The notes below the pieces were generated by a model. It did no database searches. It saw only the letters and a program-made list of their open reading frames with translations, and was not told where the DNA came from. This document shows positions 5,343 through 13,882 of a DNA stretch of 42,590 bases, piece after piece (the stretch's first letter is position 1; every line of letters begins with the position of its first letter). Where the stretch lies: the IMG/VR virus record IMGVR_UViG_3300006033_000595, positions 1-42,590 of that record; one strand, given 5' to 3'. A program made the position numbers and the translations under genes. This DNA is from a virus.

Positions 5343-8120
5343 TTATTCCTCAAGTTCAACGACTGTTGACAAAAATATCCATTTTCTTCCGTCTTCGATA
5401 ATGTCCCCACGGAAGAAGAAGTCCTTCCCTTCGATGGGGCCGTCGATAACGTCCTCGAACAATTTATACTTGAAGCGGTTGATCGTGCAAGCGATTTCTC
5501 CCGTGTCGTCCTCAATAAAGAGATTCGCGAACTTGTTGTCCCTTTCAAGGCGTTGACCGTTCCTTTTCGCAAGGCGATCGGGGTCGTTCATATCCCTGAC
5601 CTGACGGCGCATGATGCGTCCGACGAAAGCATAATTGCCCTTGTGGTCGGGGATGTCCTTGATACGCATGATAGGGCCGCGAAACCCCGACCTGGCGTAG
5701 GGGCGCTTGAAGCCCTCGGGATCGTCATAGAGGGCCTTGTACTTTTCGCCAAAATATGTGAGGTCGTGCCATGGCGTATTGAACGGCTTGGTGATCTTGA
5801 TTCGCTGAGATTCGGTCAGCCCTGACAGCCACCCTTCCGTGTCAGCCGTGCGCTTGGCGAGCAGGGCGGACGCCGTTCTCGCCCCGATCCCTCGAACGCT
5901 GTCGAAGCCTCCATACAGCTTTCCATCGACGATGGCCCACGTTGCCATGGACTTGTTGTAATCGAACGGGACATATTCATAGCCTTCTTCGATCAGTTCG
6001 CGCAGCATGTTCTTGGCCCCGTCGTCGTCGGCTGCGTGCCTCAACTGCGCCGTGGCAAACTCAAGCGGGTAATGAAGCTTGAGATAGGCGCTGATAAAGG
6101 AAATCATCGAGTACGAAACGGCATGCGAGAAGTTGAACGCATACGACCCGAAGTCGCAAATCTCGTCCCACAATTCAGCCGCACGTTCCCGCTCGGGAAT
6201 ATTATCGTCCATAGGCCCCGAATCCGGGGCATTTGTTCCCGTACGGGAAAAATATGCCGTCGCGCCCTCGACGAACATCTCGCGGTAGGCGCGGAGCTTC
6301 TCGATATCCTTCTTGCCGACAGCACGGCGCATGCCATTGACTTCTGGCTCCGGGAACCCCGCGATATCGCGGGCGATGGCCATGAACTGCTCCTGATAGA
6401 CGATATTGCCATAGGTCGATTCAAGCGAGGGATGCAGAAATTCTTCCACGGCCTCGCCGTTGCGTGCCCTGATCCATGCAGCGGCTGCCCCGCCGACAAG
6501 AGGCCCAGGACGCGCGAGAGACGTGATGGCGCACAGGTCGTCGAATCTGTCGATCTTGACCTGTCTGAGCAGTTCTCGAACGGCAGGGCCTTCAAACTGG
6601 AAAATCCCCGTCATGCGGTCAGCGTTGAAGATTCGCTCATAGACCCCCTGATCCTGCCAATCGAGGGTGTACAGGGTTTTTGTATCGACCCCGGCCAGGT
6701 CGCACGTTTCCTGTATGACGCTGAGAGTCCGCAGGCCGAGGGCATCCATCTTGACGAGACCGAGACTCTCGGCGGATTTCATGTCCATCTGAATGACACC
6801 TGCCTTGTCAACGGACCCGTATCGGGTGACAGGCTCATTGGTCACGCAGACACCGGCAGCATGGACGCCATGATGTCGCGGATGGCCATCTATCAACTCG
6901 GCCAATCTCATATCTGTGTGTTTTTCAAGCAGGGGTTTCACTTCTTCGTATTCAAAAACATCTTTCAGCTTGATGGTTACCCCCTGCCCTGCGCCCTCGG
7001 TCCATTTCCCGATTTCACGCGCCACGTCAAAGGGAACCCCTGTCGCGCGGGCCGTGTCGTTGAGGGCCGACTTCCCCTTGAACTCGGTAATCGTTCCAAG
7101 GCGGGCAACGCGGTCAGCGCCATATTGAAGGCGCAGGTACTCGAAGACTTCTTCGCGACGAGTGTCGGGGAAGTCGAGGTCTATATCCGGGAGATCAGGG
7201 CGGGCGATGTCGATGAACCGCTCAAACATTGTCCCGAACCGGATCGGATCAACCGCCGTGATGCCAAGGAAATAGCATAGGAGTGACCCTCCGGCGCTGC
7301 CTCGACCTGGGCCAACCAGCATGCGGGGTTTCGCCCACGATACGAGGTCGTTCACGAACAGGAAATAGTTCTCGAAGTTCTTCTCCCGGATCACGCGCAG
7401 TTCATGTTCCAGCCTGTTTGCATAGTCACGCTGCATGTTCAGGTCGATTCCAAGGCTGGCCGCACCCGCTCGCGCCAGAGCTTCAAGGTCGCCGTCCATC
7501 TCGATGATGGAGCCGTGCGCAAGCTCAGCCACGCATGACTTTGCGATCTTCATGAAGTCGATGTCAACGTCGGGAAAGTGGCTTTTGACTTCCCGGTCAC
7601 GCAGGAGCGGGAGCCCGTCCCCTGGCTGATTCCCTATTGTCGTAACCAGCTTGAATCCTGCCCTGTGCTGCGGCGATGGGAAGGCCGGGGCATATGGCAG
7701 GAAGGGGTATTTACTGGCGTATCGGGAATGTCTTGGCAGGAGGTCGTTCACGATGACAACGCAATCGCGTAGCTCTGCGACCTGCCCCCATGTCAGCCGT
7801 GGACGGTAGAAGGTTTGCTGATGCGCAAGCGTCACGGCTCCATACATTTCAGCCGTGCTTTTCTTTGCGATCAATGTCACGCTGGAATAGCTGGAATCTT
7901 TTGACAATCCATCCGTCACGGCAAGCGAAACGCCGAAAAGCAGTTTGACCTTGCTGCCCTTGAAGGCATCGGCAAAGGGCTTGTGGCCCCACGTCCCGCC
8001 CCAATCTGCGACGCAAAAGTGCGTCACGCCGATTTCCTCGCAACGCTCACGCCATTCCTCGGGCTTTCCGAAGCCACGCATGAATGAGAAGGCGGTCCTC
8101 GCCCCAAGACATACGGTCAC
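5343..8120 (-). CDS. dnaE: DNA polymerase III alpha subunit (C-family replicative polymerase)
   Basis: This 925-residue phage replicase has all key C-family features. The nucleotide-binding GPGRGSAGGS motif is at about 270-279. The catalytic Asp pair is in LPDIDLDFPDTRR (about 312-320). The HHGVHAAGV motif is at about 416. The third Asp is in VKMDALGLRTL (about 459). The N-terminal ~240 residues resemble a shortened PHP domain in which the metal-binding histidines are mostly missing, so intrinsic PHP nuclease activity is unlikely. An OB-fold (GNYAFVGRIMRRQV and later) is near the C-terminus. I chose the GTG that overlaps the exonuclease stop (GTGA) because GGAGG lies about 8 bases upstream. 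A GTG five codons earlier is possible. The partner exonuclease is the adjacent DnaQ-like gene. Confidence 0.95.
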   Translation of the reverse strand: MTVCLGARTAFSFMRGFGKPEEWRERCEEIGVTHFCVADWGGTWGHKPFADAFKGSKVKLLFGVSLAVTDGLSKDSSYSSVTLIAKKSTAEMYGAVTLAHQQTFYRPRLTWGQVAELRDCVVIVNDLLPRHSRYASKYPFLPYAPAFPSPQHRAGFKLVTTIGNQPGDGLPLLRDREVKSHFPDVDIDFMKIAKSCVAELAHGSIIEMDGDLEALARAGAASLGIDLNMQRDYANRLEHELRVIREKNFENYFLFVNDLVSWAKPRMLVGPGRGSAGGSLLCYFLGITAVDPIRFGTMFERFIDIARPDLPDIDLDFPDTRREEVFEYLRLQYGADRVARLGTITEFKGKSALNDTARATGVPFDVAREIGKWTEGAGQGVTIKLKDVFEYEEVKPLLEKHTDMRLAELIDGHPRHHGVHAAGVCVTNEPVTRYGSVDKAGVIQMDMKSAESLGLVKMDALGLRTLSVIQETCDLAGVDTKTLYTLDWQDQGVYERIFNADRMTGIFQFEGPAVRELLRQVKIDRFDDLCAITSLARPGPLVGGAAAAWIRARNGEAVEEFLHPSLESTYGNIVYQEQFMAIARDIAGFPEPEVNGMRRAVGKKDIEKLRAYREMFVEGATAYFSRTGTNAPDSGPMDDNIPERERAAELWDEICDFGSYAFNFSHAVSYSMISFISAYLKLHYPLEFATAQLRHAADDDGAKNMLRELIEEGYEYVPFDYNKSMATWAIVDGKLYGGFDSVRGIGARTASALLAKRTADTEGWLSGLTESQRIKITKPFNTPWHDLTYFGEKYKALYDDPEGFKRPYARSGFRGPIMRIKDIPDHKGNYAFVGRIMRRQVRDMNDPDRLAKRNGQRLERDNKFANLFIEDDTGEIACTINRFKYKLFEDVIDGPIEGKDFFFRGDIIEDGRKWIFLSTVVELEE

Positions 8121-8662
8121 GCGATCTTCCTCCACAGGTCAACGGTCGCAGAGATATCCTCTATGGCCCCATGAGCCCCTTCGAGGGGCTTGCCGAAAAC
8201 CTCCTTGTAGGCGTTGCCAAGTTTCCATTTGTCGTGGCTCTTGCCTGTAACCTGACCGAGATGGGCTGACACAAGCTTCATCACGTCGATGTCGTTCGGC
8301 GGCCACGGGAAATTCTTTTCTGCGCCATAGCGAAGAAGCTGGAACCACAGAACGTCCTTGTCGAACGGCGAATTATATCCGCCCCATGCAGACGACCCGA
8401 GAACGAACTTGGAAAAGGCAGGGAGGAACTCGAACAGGGATGGAGCATCCTTCACCATCTCCGAAGAAATGCCATGCACTTTCGCAGCGCCGTCGTCAAT
8501 CTTCATTTCGGGATTGACAAGCTGGCTGATCCGCCCCGTCTCTTTCCCGTCGCCATCAATGCGGATGGCCCCGATCTGGACGACGCCAGGCTGCACCATC
8601 CAGTCATTGCTCCCATGCCTCAGCAGGCCCGTGGTCTCAAAATCAATGAATACGATGTCCAT
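8117..8662 (-). CDS. dnaQ: DnaQ-like 3'-5' proofreading exonuclease
   Basis: This 181-residue protein has motif I as FIDFETTG (D7, E9), motif II around GGYNSPFDKDVL, and motif III as HGAIEDISAT (H164, D169). These are the five residues of a DEDDh exonuclease. It resembles the epsilon subunit, which proofreads for the DnaE polymerase. Its stop overlaps the polymerase start by four bases and its own start overlaps the upstream stop (TGATG), so polymerase and exonuclease are probably made together. This copy is the better proofreading candidate of the two DnaQ-like genes in the genome. Confidence 0.9.
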   Translation of the reverse strand: MDIVFIDFETTGLLRHGSNDWMVQPGVVQIGAIRIDGDGKETGRISQLVNPEMKIDDGAAKVHGISSEMVKDAPSLFEFLPAFSKFVLGSSAWGGYNSPFDKDVLWFQLLRYGAEKNFPWPPNDIDVMKLVSAHLGQVTGKSHDKWKLGNAYKEVFGKPLEGAHGAIEDISATVDLWRKIA

Positions 8663-8991
8663 CACACTTTCCTTTCGATCTCGTTCCCCTTTCGGGCCTC
8701 GATGACGTTCTGCTCGATAAGCAACTCTACCAGAGCCATAGCGTTCCATGCCTCCATGACGGCATGTGCCAGACCGCTTTCTTCGTCATAAGTGCTATCG
8801 GCGAGCATGTGCCGGACCTTTGCGTCTGCGTACCTGTCAAGGGCGTTGGGGACATCGCGCCAGCCGCCCCATGATCCATATTTGCGAAAGCCGTATTCCG
8901 AAACCATCGCCACGGCCAATATGGCACGCGGAAAGTAACGCATAAACCCCATATTGACAGGGACCTTGCCAGAGTCAAACTTTTTTCCCAT
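8662..8991 (-). CDS. dATP/dGTP diphosphohydrolase-like domain protein (DUF5664)
   Basis: This 109-residue protein starts at the ATG with a strong GGAGG about 5 bases upstream. A TTG four codons earlier is less likely. The pattern KKFDSGKVP, AVAMVSEYGFRKYGSWGGW, RYADAKVRHML, then DEESGLAHAVMEAWNAMAL matches the all-alpha family formerly called DUF5664, related to MazG-type nucleotide pyrophosphohydrolases. The acidic EESG and downstream helices carry the likely metal ligands. It would hydrolyse purine dNTPs and shape the nucleotide pool for the adjacent polymerase. The substrate is inferred from the family name only. Confidence 0.75.
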   Translation of the reverse strand: MGKKFDSGKVPVNMGFMRYFPRAILAVAMVSEYGFRKYGSWGGWRDVPNALDRYADAKVRHMLADSTYDEESGLAHAVMEAWNAMALVELLIEQNVIEARKGNEIERKV

Positions 8992-8992
8992 T

Positions 8993-10453
8993 TCAGCCTC
9001 CAAAAAAATGTGTCATGAAGTTTTCAGTGTGCGGCATGAGCACCACGCACTGTTTTTTTGCCCGCGTCAGGGACACATAGGCAAGCCTTGTCTCTGTCGC
9101 GGTGTGCAGGTTCTTGCGGACTGTCGCGTTGCATTCGGGCGAAATAACGACAAGATCGGCCTCCCTGCCTTTCGCCGAGTGCATCGTGGAGATGTGAATC
9201 CTTGGCTCATCGGCCCCGACGCGCTCAAGAATACGATAACGCTGCGCTCTCTTGTCGTCGCCGCGCCCGAGGAACGTCGCCCAATTCTTCATCCCGAAGT
9301 TTATGTCCAGCATGGAGGCGTCTATTTTCTGACGCCTGTCGCAATCGCGCATTGCCTTGTCGCTACGGCCAAAGGCGAGAAGAAGCGCCCCTGCCTGTTT
9401 TGGCGTTACGGTCTGTCCGGCTTTCAAGGCCGTGAAGATGCGGACGATGCGGGCCTCTTTCCATTGGGAGGGCGACTCGCCATGCAGGGAGTGCGGGATA
9501 TAAACAGCGTTGAGATCGTCGCTGAAACGCCTGGCTACGGCCCTGTGCCTGCACAGGACCATGATCGACTCATATTTCTCGATCCACGCAGCCCACGGAA
9601 GCGACATCGGCTCATGTCCCATGCGGTTTATCTGGCCCGGCGAATCCTTCCATTTTATGTCCTTTTCCTTGCGGTGAGGAATGCGCGACACAACCCTTGT
9701 CGCCTGTACGCCTATATCGTGTGGGACGCGCCACGATTGGCTCAGGACTTCTTCTTCGTCGCAATCGTGATCTAGAAATCCGTACTCTGACGATCCGAGG
9801 AAATTGAAAATTGCCTGATCGTCGTCGCCGGCCATGTAAATGCGAGCGCAATTTTTCGCCATCTTGTGAAAGACCTGCCATTGCAGGGCGGACAGGTCTT
9901 GCGCCTCGTCAAGGAAAATAACGTCGCATGGCAACGGGTCGCCGTGGTCAAGGTATTCCGTGAGCATGTCTGTGAAGTCGAACCTTGCGACGGATTGCTT
10001 GTAGGCGGCCCATTTTTCTTCAAAATAAAGGACGCGAGCCATAGGGACGCCAACATTGCGGCAGATTTCTTCAAGCGGACTGCCTGTTGCCAGTGCAAGA
10101 TTGTGGGCATGGAGGGCCAGATTGAACGCTCCGGAGATATCGTCCTCCACTTCACGCGGAGAGATTCTCATCCCTGTCTGGCGTGAAAACTGGCGATAGT
10201 CGCCATGGTCAATGATGGCCCCTGCCATCGAAAGCCGTCTGGCACATGCGCCATGGATGGTCCGGAACCATTGAACGTCTTTCTCTCCGGCATTCATCCT
10301 CTCGCGGATGACTTCGGCAGCCGAACGGGAAAACGAAAGATACCCGATCCTGTCGAGAGGGACGCCACCGCGCACTTCTTCCTCGACCATCGCCATGAGG
10401 CGGGTCGTCTTGCCTGTGCCAGGGGGGCCGAAAAGCTTCTTTATCCACGCCAT
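8993..10453 (-). CDS. UvrD/Rep-type superfamily 1 DNA helicase
   Basis: This 486-residue protein has the SF1A motifs in order. Walker A is FGPPGTGKTT (about 8-17). Motif Ia is YLSFSRSAAE (about 39-48). Motif II is IFLDEAQDLS (about 179-188). Motif III is AGDDDQAIF (about 208-216). Motif V is ISTMHSAKGREADLVV, and motif VI is YVSLTRAKKQ near the C-terminus. It is shorter than UvrD (about 720 residues), lacking large 2B insertions. It should unwind DNA 3'-5' using ATP during replication or recombination. The start ATG (MAWIKKL) has AGGGA 7 bases upstream and overlaps the HD gene by 13 bases. Confidence 0.92.
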   Translation of the reverse strand: MAWIKKLFGPPGTGKTTRLMAMVEEEVRGGVPLDRIGYLSFSRSAAEVIRERMNAGEKDVQWFRTIHGACARRLSMAGAIIDHGDYRQFSRQTGMRISPREVEDDISGAFNLALHAHNLALATGSPLEEICRNVGVPMARVLYFEEKWAAYKQSVARFDFTDMLTEYLDHGDPLPCDVIFLDEAQDLSALQWQVFHKMAKNCARIYMAGDDDQAIFNFLGSSEYGFLDHDCDEEEVLSQSWRVPHDIGVQATRVVSRIPHRKEKDIKWKDSPGQINRMGHEPMSLPWAAWIEKYESIMVLCRHRAVARRFSDDLNAVYIPHSLHGESPSQWKEARIVRIFTALKAGQTVTPKQAGALLLAFGRSDKAMRDCDRRQKIDASMLDINFGMKNWATFLGRGDDKRAQRYRILERVGADEPRIHISTMHSAKGREADLVVISPECNATVRKNLHTATETRLAYVSLTRAKKQCVVLMPHTENFMTHFFGG

Positions 10454-11001
10454 GTCAATTCCCTGAAACGCGCCATGAACTCCGAATAGGCCCTGCGGTG
10501 ATTCCACGCGTTGATATCAACGCCCAGGCCGACAACAGGGATATTGAAGCTCGCCCAATCGTCTGATTCGTCGGCCTTCAATTGATCCTTTTCGTCCCTG
10601 ACGATCCGCCTGTCATATTCGTGGATGACATCGGGCCATCCCCACGGAAGGTTGAACTTCTCGCTGATGAGCTTCTCGATCCCCAATTCAATCGGCTTGA
10701 GGCTGAACCCAAGGTCGTCAAGGGCGTTCTTTATCGGCTTGATGATGTCGCCGATATAGCACTCTGACGCGTCATGCAGGAGGCCGGTGAGGACAGTCGC
10801 ATGGGGATAGCCGTCGCGCTCAAGGGCCAGCGACAGGAGCACGCTGTGCTCCGCCACAGAATAGAAATCGTCAACGTGGCCATTGTAGCGGCATTGCTTC
10901 GACAGGGAATGAGCTATGTCCGCGATGTCGATATCGTCGAGAGTCATGTCGAGCGGGAAAACCTTCCGCCTCGTATGCGTCAGCATCCAGTTCTTGCTCA
11001 T
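10441..11001 (-). CDS. HD-domain nucleotide phosphohydrolase (YfbR-like)
   Basis: This 186-residue protein has the layout of small HD hydrolases that act on deoxynucleotides. IADIAHSLSKQCRYNGH (His31, His42) is followed by FYSVAEHSVLLS (His52), then LLHDASECYIGD with the HD pair at about 76-77 and Asp85. The family includes YfbR 5'-deoxynucleotidase and phage enzymes acting on dNTPs, including the dATP-removing DatZ type. The start overlaps the primase stop (ATGA). It is encoded next to a helicase and a DUF5664 hydrolase, which points to control of the dNTP pool during phage replication. The exact substrate cannot be read from the sequence. Confidence 0.87.
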   Translation of the reverse strand: MSKNWMLTHTRRKVFPLDMTLDDIDIADIAHSLSKQCRYNGHVDDFYSVAEHSVLLSLALERDGYPHATVLTGLLHDASECYIGDIIKPIKNALDDLGFSLKPIELGIEKLISEKFNLPWGWPDVIHEYDRRIVRDEKDQLKADESDDWASFNIPVVGLGVDINAWNHRRAYSEFMARFRELTWRG

Positions 11002-12467
11002 TTTTCCAGTCCCTTGTCGGGGTTGAACCACGCGGCTCCACGCAGGAGGAAGCGCCAGACTTTTATCTTCCTGCCGTCTACGGTTACTTCGTCCTCGATG
11101 GTGCCATTGTCGCGCATGTAAATCCACGTATCGTTACGGGGGATTTTAAGCTGGCGGTCGATACGCGCCATGAAATGGTCGCCGACGAAAAGGATATCGG
11201 AGCCATTATAGAATGGCTGCTTCGCCTTGATGGCGTCAGACATGGTCGTCATCATGGCATATTCGCAGAACTCCTTGAAGGCCATGAAAACGCGCTCACG
11301 CATCGAGGTATCCGACGCGCCGGTTATCTCCATCGTTGATATCCGTTCGCCCATGATTTCCAGCCATTCATGCTGCTTCATGGCGGGGATGAGGCGGTTG
11401 ATGGAACGAAAGGCAGCCTTGCGGAACGCCTCATAGTGATAAAGCTGGTCGATGTTGCACTGGAAACGGACTCCGTCGATGGTCACGAGATAGATCGGAT
11501 TCTCCCCCTCGATCTTCTCAATGAAGTCAATCAGGAGATCGCTACTCTTGCCGATCCCATATTCGCGCTTTGAGCATTCGCCCTTGTCGCAGATCGTCTG
11601 GAAGCGCGAACAAAGATATTGATATTCCTTGCGCCCGACGCTGCGAATGATGTCTCGCATTTCCTCACGCCCGAGCCTGGGGCTGACATTGTTTTCGTTG
11701 AAGTCCTCTACCTTGTCTTGCCAGTCGTCGGGGAATGCCCGCTTCGCATAGACGCCGAAATGCATGATCGCATCATTGCGTGATCCTTCTTCGACGCCAT
11801 CGGCAAGCATTGTCTCGATGCAGGGAGGCATGGAAGGGCGGCCAGCCTTGACGCTTTCGCGCTGCTTGATCCGCAAATCTGACGGGTGAACGATATGATC
11901 GTTCGCATACTCGATGAACGCATCGAACGAAAGTTCATTCTCTCCGTCTGGAACGCATTTGCACGCATCGCCAAAATAGGGAAGGTTGACCCACGACCCG
12001 GTGTCGTTGGTCTGAATGGCGCTCTGCTTCGGGAATATCTCGACGTGTTCGCGCGGCAAGGAAAGCTTCGACTGGAAACTCTCTGCGATGCGCCGCGCCT
12101 CGACGGCGCTGATGGGGTCGCTCAGGAAGCACCATAGATGCGCCCCTCCCGACTTGCTGCGGGTCTGAACGAGAGGAAGGCCGGCCTCCCTGATGGCCTT
12201 TGCGAGGTCGGCATGAAGACCGGCCTCCTGATAGAAATCAACGTCGATGACGAACCACGTAACCGTGCCATCCTTGCGGATCGGCACAATCCCAAGCCGG
12301 GTCTCGCCCCTGTTATGGGCGTCGTACAAGGCTTGCGTGACACGTTCTTTTCTGGTGGAGGCGCGAGCCGTGCGCTTGCCCCTGTCTGAGGGCTTCGCTC
12401 CGCTCACGTCTCCGTACCAGCCATAAACGTCATCGCGGCCTTGAAAAAGGGACGCGAAGCTTTTCAT
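10998..12467 (-). CDS. Archaeo-eukaryotic-type primase (TOTE-like AEP)
   Basis: In this 489-residue protein the N-terminal domain carries WFVIDVDFY (catalytic Asp pair at about 75 and 77), then TRSKSGGAHLWCFL (about 102-115) and SWVNLPYFG. These are the catalytic and nucleotide-binding motifs of AEP primases, closest in pattern to the primases of TOTE-type elements. The middle (VEEGSRNDAIMHFGVYAKR) resembles primase C-terminal helical modules. A Cys cluster (YLCSRFQTICDKGECSKREYG) could bind zinc. It should make primers for the phage DnaE polymerase. It is followed by the HD and UvrD-helicase genes and preceded by an SSB-like gene, making a full replication cassette. Confidence 0.85.
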   Translation of the reverse strand: MKSFASLFQGRDDVYGWYGDVSGAKPSDRGKRTARASTRKERVTQALYDAHNRGETRLGIVPIRKDGTVTWFVIDVDFYQEAGLHADLAKAIREAGLPLVQTRSKSGGAHLWCFLSDPISAVEARRIAESFQSKLSLPREHVEIFPKQSAIQTNDTGSWVNLPYFGDACKCVPDGENELSFDAFIEYANDHIVHPSDLRIKQRESVKAGRPSMPPCIETMLADGVEEGSRNDAIMHFGVYAKRAFPDDWQDKVEDFNENNVSPRLGREEMRDIIRSVGRKEYQYLCSRFQTICDKGECSKREYGIGKSSDLLIDFIEKIEGENPIYLVTIDGVRFQCNIDQLYHYEAFRKAAFRSINRLIPAMKQHEWLEIMGERISTMEITGASDTSMRERVFMAFKEFCEYAMMTTMSDAIKAKQPFYNGSDILFVGDHFMARIDRQLKIPRNDTWIYMRDNGTIEDEVTVDGRKIKVWRFLLRGAAWFNPDKGLEK

Positions 12468-12470
12468 GGA

Positions 12471-13298
12471 TTACAAGCGCCCGTCGTGGTCATCATCGGA
12501 ATGGTCAACGGAGAAGTTTGCATTCAGGAATCCTTCCGCCATTGATCTGAAAACCGGGAACTCGTCTTTTGCCACGAAGCCGGCCGGCTTGATGGCGAAG
12601 TTCTTGAACGCCCCCTTGTCGTTCTTTTCGTCCACGGTCGAAATCGTGAACACTCGCGCAAAGATGGGGATATTTCCGCCGAGCTTGAGCAGGGCGTTGA
12701 AGTCCTTTGCCTTCTTTGCGCCAGAACGGGAAAGGGACAGGGCGGCAACCAGATTCCCATGCGTCGGGAGAGCGACGACGAAATTGTGATGCGCCGTGGC
12801 GGCGATCCCGCTATCCTTGTCGCCGGGGATTTCCGAGCCCCAATCGGCAAGGCCGTCCTCGTCGATATACTTGCCGGTCTTCCACTTCACCTTGACCTTG
12901 CCGCCGACCTTCACGTCGAAAGACGTATTCGGCTTGTCCCATGCGTATCGCGTCCCGTCCTTCGTTGAGACGGGCTTGGCGCGGGCGAGAATGCCACCGC
13001 CGTCTTCACGCGGGTTCCAGAGGATATATTCCTTGCTGCGTGCGAGCAGAACGAACGGCAACTTGTCATTGGGGCCGACAAGAACGTCGCCGGAGACATT
13101 GAGGAACAGGGCTCCCTCGGGGATGTCGCCGGACTTGACTTCTTCGCTCATGGACTGGCCGATCTTGATGCGGGGAATCGTGATATCATCGCTCTCGATA
13201 CCCTCGGTTCCGGTCGGGCCCTTGTAGTCGGAAAGGTATGAGGGGAAGTCCTCAACCTTCGCGACGGCAGTCGATTTCGTAACAGCTTTCTTGACCAT
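12471..13298 (-). CDS. Phage protein of replication block, possible ssDNA-binding protein
   Basis: This 275-residue protein has AGGAG about 8 bases before its ATG. The N-terminus is Lys-rich, followed by DDITIPRIKIGQSMSEEVK. The middle is beta-rich with many basic and aromatic residues (FVLLARSKEYILWNPR, VGGKVKVKWKTGKY). The protein ends in the acidic tail VDHSDDDHDGRL. A beta-rich body and an acidic C-terminus directly upstream of a primase fit a phage single-strand-binding protein, but I do not recognise a named family. The alternative is another replication accessory protein. The preceding intergenic gap holds an 18-bp palindrome. Confidence 0.6.
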   Translation of the reverse strand: MVKKAVTKSTAVAKVEDFPSYLSDYKGPTGTEGIESDDITIPRIKIGQSMSEEVKSGDIPEGALFLNVSGDVLVGPNDKLPFVLLARSKEYILWNPREDGGGILARAKPVSTKDGTRYAWDKPNTSFDVKVGGKVKVKWKTGKYIDEDGLADWGSEIPGDKDSGIAATAHHNFVVALPTHGNLVAALSLSRSGAKKAKDFNALLKLGGNIPIFARVFTISTVDEKNDKGAFKNFAIKPAGFVAKDEFPVFRSMAEGFLNANFSVDHSDDDHDGRL

Positions 13299-13316
13299 TT
13301 TCAGTCTCCTGGTTAA

Positions 13317-13334
13317 TGACCCGTATACGGGTCA
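13317..13334. promoter_or_regulatory. 18-bp perfect palindrome between replication genes
   Basis: TGACCCGTATACGGGTCA reads identically on both strands. Its left end is also the stop codon (TGA) of the coiled-coil gene, and it ends about 18 bases before the start of the SSB-like gene. As DNA it could be a dimeric regulator site. As RNA it would form an 8- to 9-bp stem with little or no loop. No U-tract follows on either strand, so a classic terminator is unlikely. Confidence 0.5.
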
Positions 13335-13733
13335 GGCTTTCCTTAGAGCGGCAGTCGGGATGAATGTCGCCTTGAGGAAATCGGGGAGAGGATTGCCCTC
13401 GGTCATCTGTTCCTTGGCGAACGCCGTAAGCGTCTGCGGGAAGACCCAATCCTTCACAATGTCGTCGTGCCCGTTCTCGCGAAGCCAGTCATACAGCTTC
13501 TCGCGATCATCAGCCAGCACAGAGACATAAATCTTGTTCTGCAAAAACACAGTTCCGACTCCATCGACCCTGAAAGATTCGATGTCGGCGTCTTCCATCG
13601 CTCTTGGAAGTTCGTTCTCGGCAATAGTCTTGATCTGCTCGTTGACATCCTTGAGACTGTCTTCAAGTTCGTTCTTTCTGGCCTTGAGGTCACTGAGCGA
13701 CCTGGCAAATTCAGTGAGCTTGTTGTTCGACAT
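13332..13733 (-). CDS. Hypothetical coiled-coil protein of replication block
   Basis: This 133-residue protein starts at MSNNKLTEF, with AGGAGA about 8 bases upstream. Residues about 5-45 (ARSLSDLKARKNELEDSLKD then VNEQIKTIAENELP) form a strong coiled coil. The following part (DIESFRVDGVGTVFLQNKIYVSVL) looks like a small beta-domain, then helices. Proteins of this build occur near SSB and recombination genes in other phages, but no function is assigned. It may be an assembly partner of the SSB-like protein next to it. Confidence 0.6.
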   Translation of the reverse strand: MSNNKLTEFARSLSDLKARKNELEDSLKDVNEQIKTIAENELPRAMEDADIESFRVDGVGTVFLQNKIYVSVLADDREKLYDWLRENGHDDIVKDWVFPQTLTAFAKEQMTEGNPLPDFLKATFIPTAALRKA

Positions 13734-13735
13734 TT

Positions 13736-13882
13736 TTACTCTCCTAGTGTGGCCATCAGCCCAATGTTGGCGATGACATACCCAACGAGGACGAACGCCC
13801 CCGCCACATTCCCTTGATAAAAGCACATACCAGCCTGAACGGCATAAAGCAAGCTGATAATTATCATCGGAGCGACACTCAT
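13736..13882 (-). CDS. Small two-helix membrane protein
   Basis: This 48-residue peptide overlaps the helicase stop at its start (ATGA). It has two hydrophobic segments, APMIIISLLYAVQAGMCF and AGAFVLVGYVIANIGLMA, separated by a short YQGN turn, so it is probably an integral inner-membrane hairpin. It could be an early membrane-acting peptide, such as an exclusion or toxic peptide. Similar tiny membrane proteins of unknown role are frequent in phage replication regions. It is too small to assign. Confidence 0.6.
   Translation of the reverse strand: MSVAPMIIISLLYAVQAGMCFYQGNVAGAFVLVGYVIANIGLMATLGE

Noticed and set aside
6036-7280. A 414-codon open frame on the plus strand opposite the polymerase gene
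   Set aside because: It is fully antisense to a polymerase with all catalytic motifs, shows no recognisable domain, and such long antisense frames recur opposite many genes here because of base composition.
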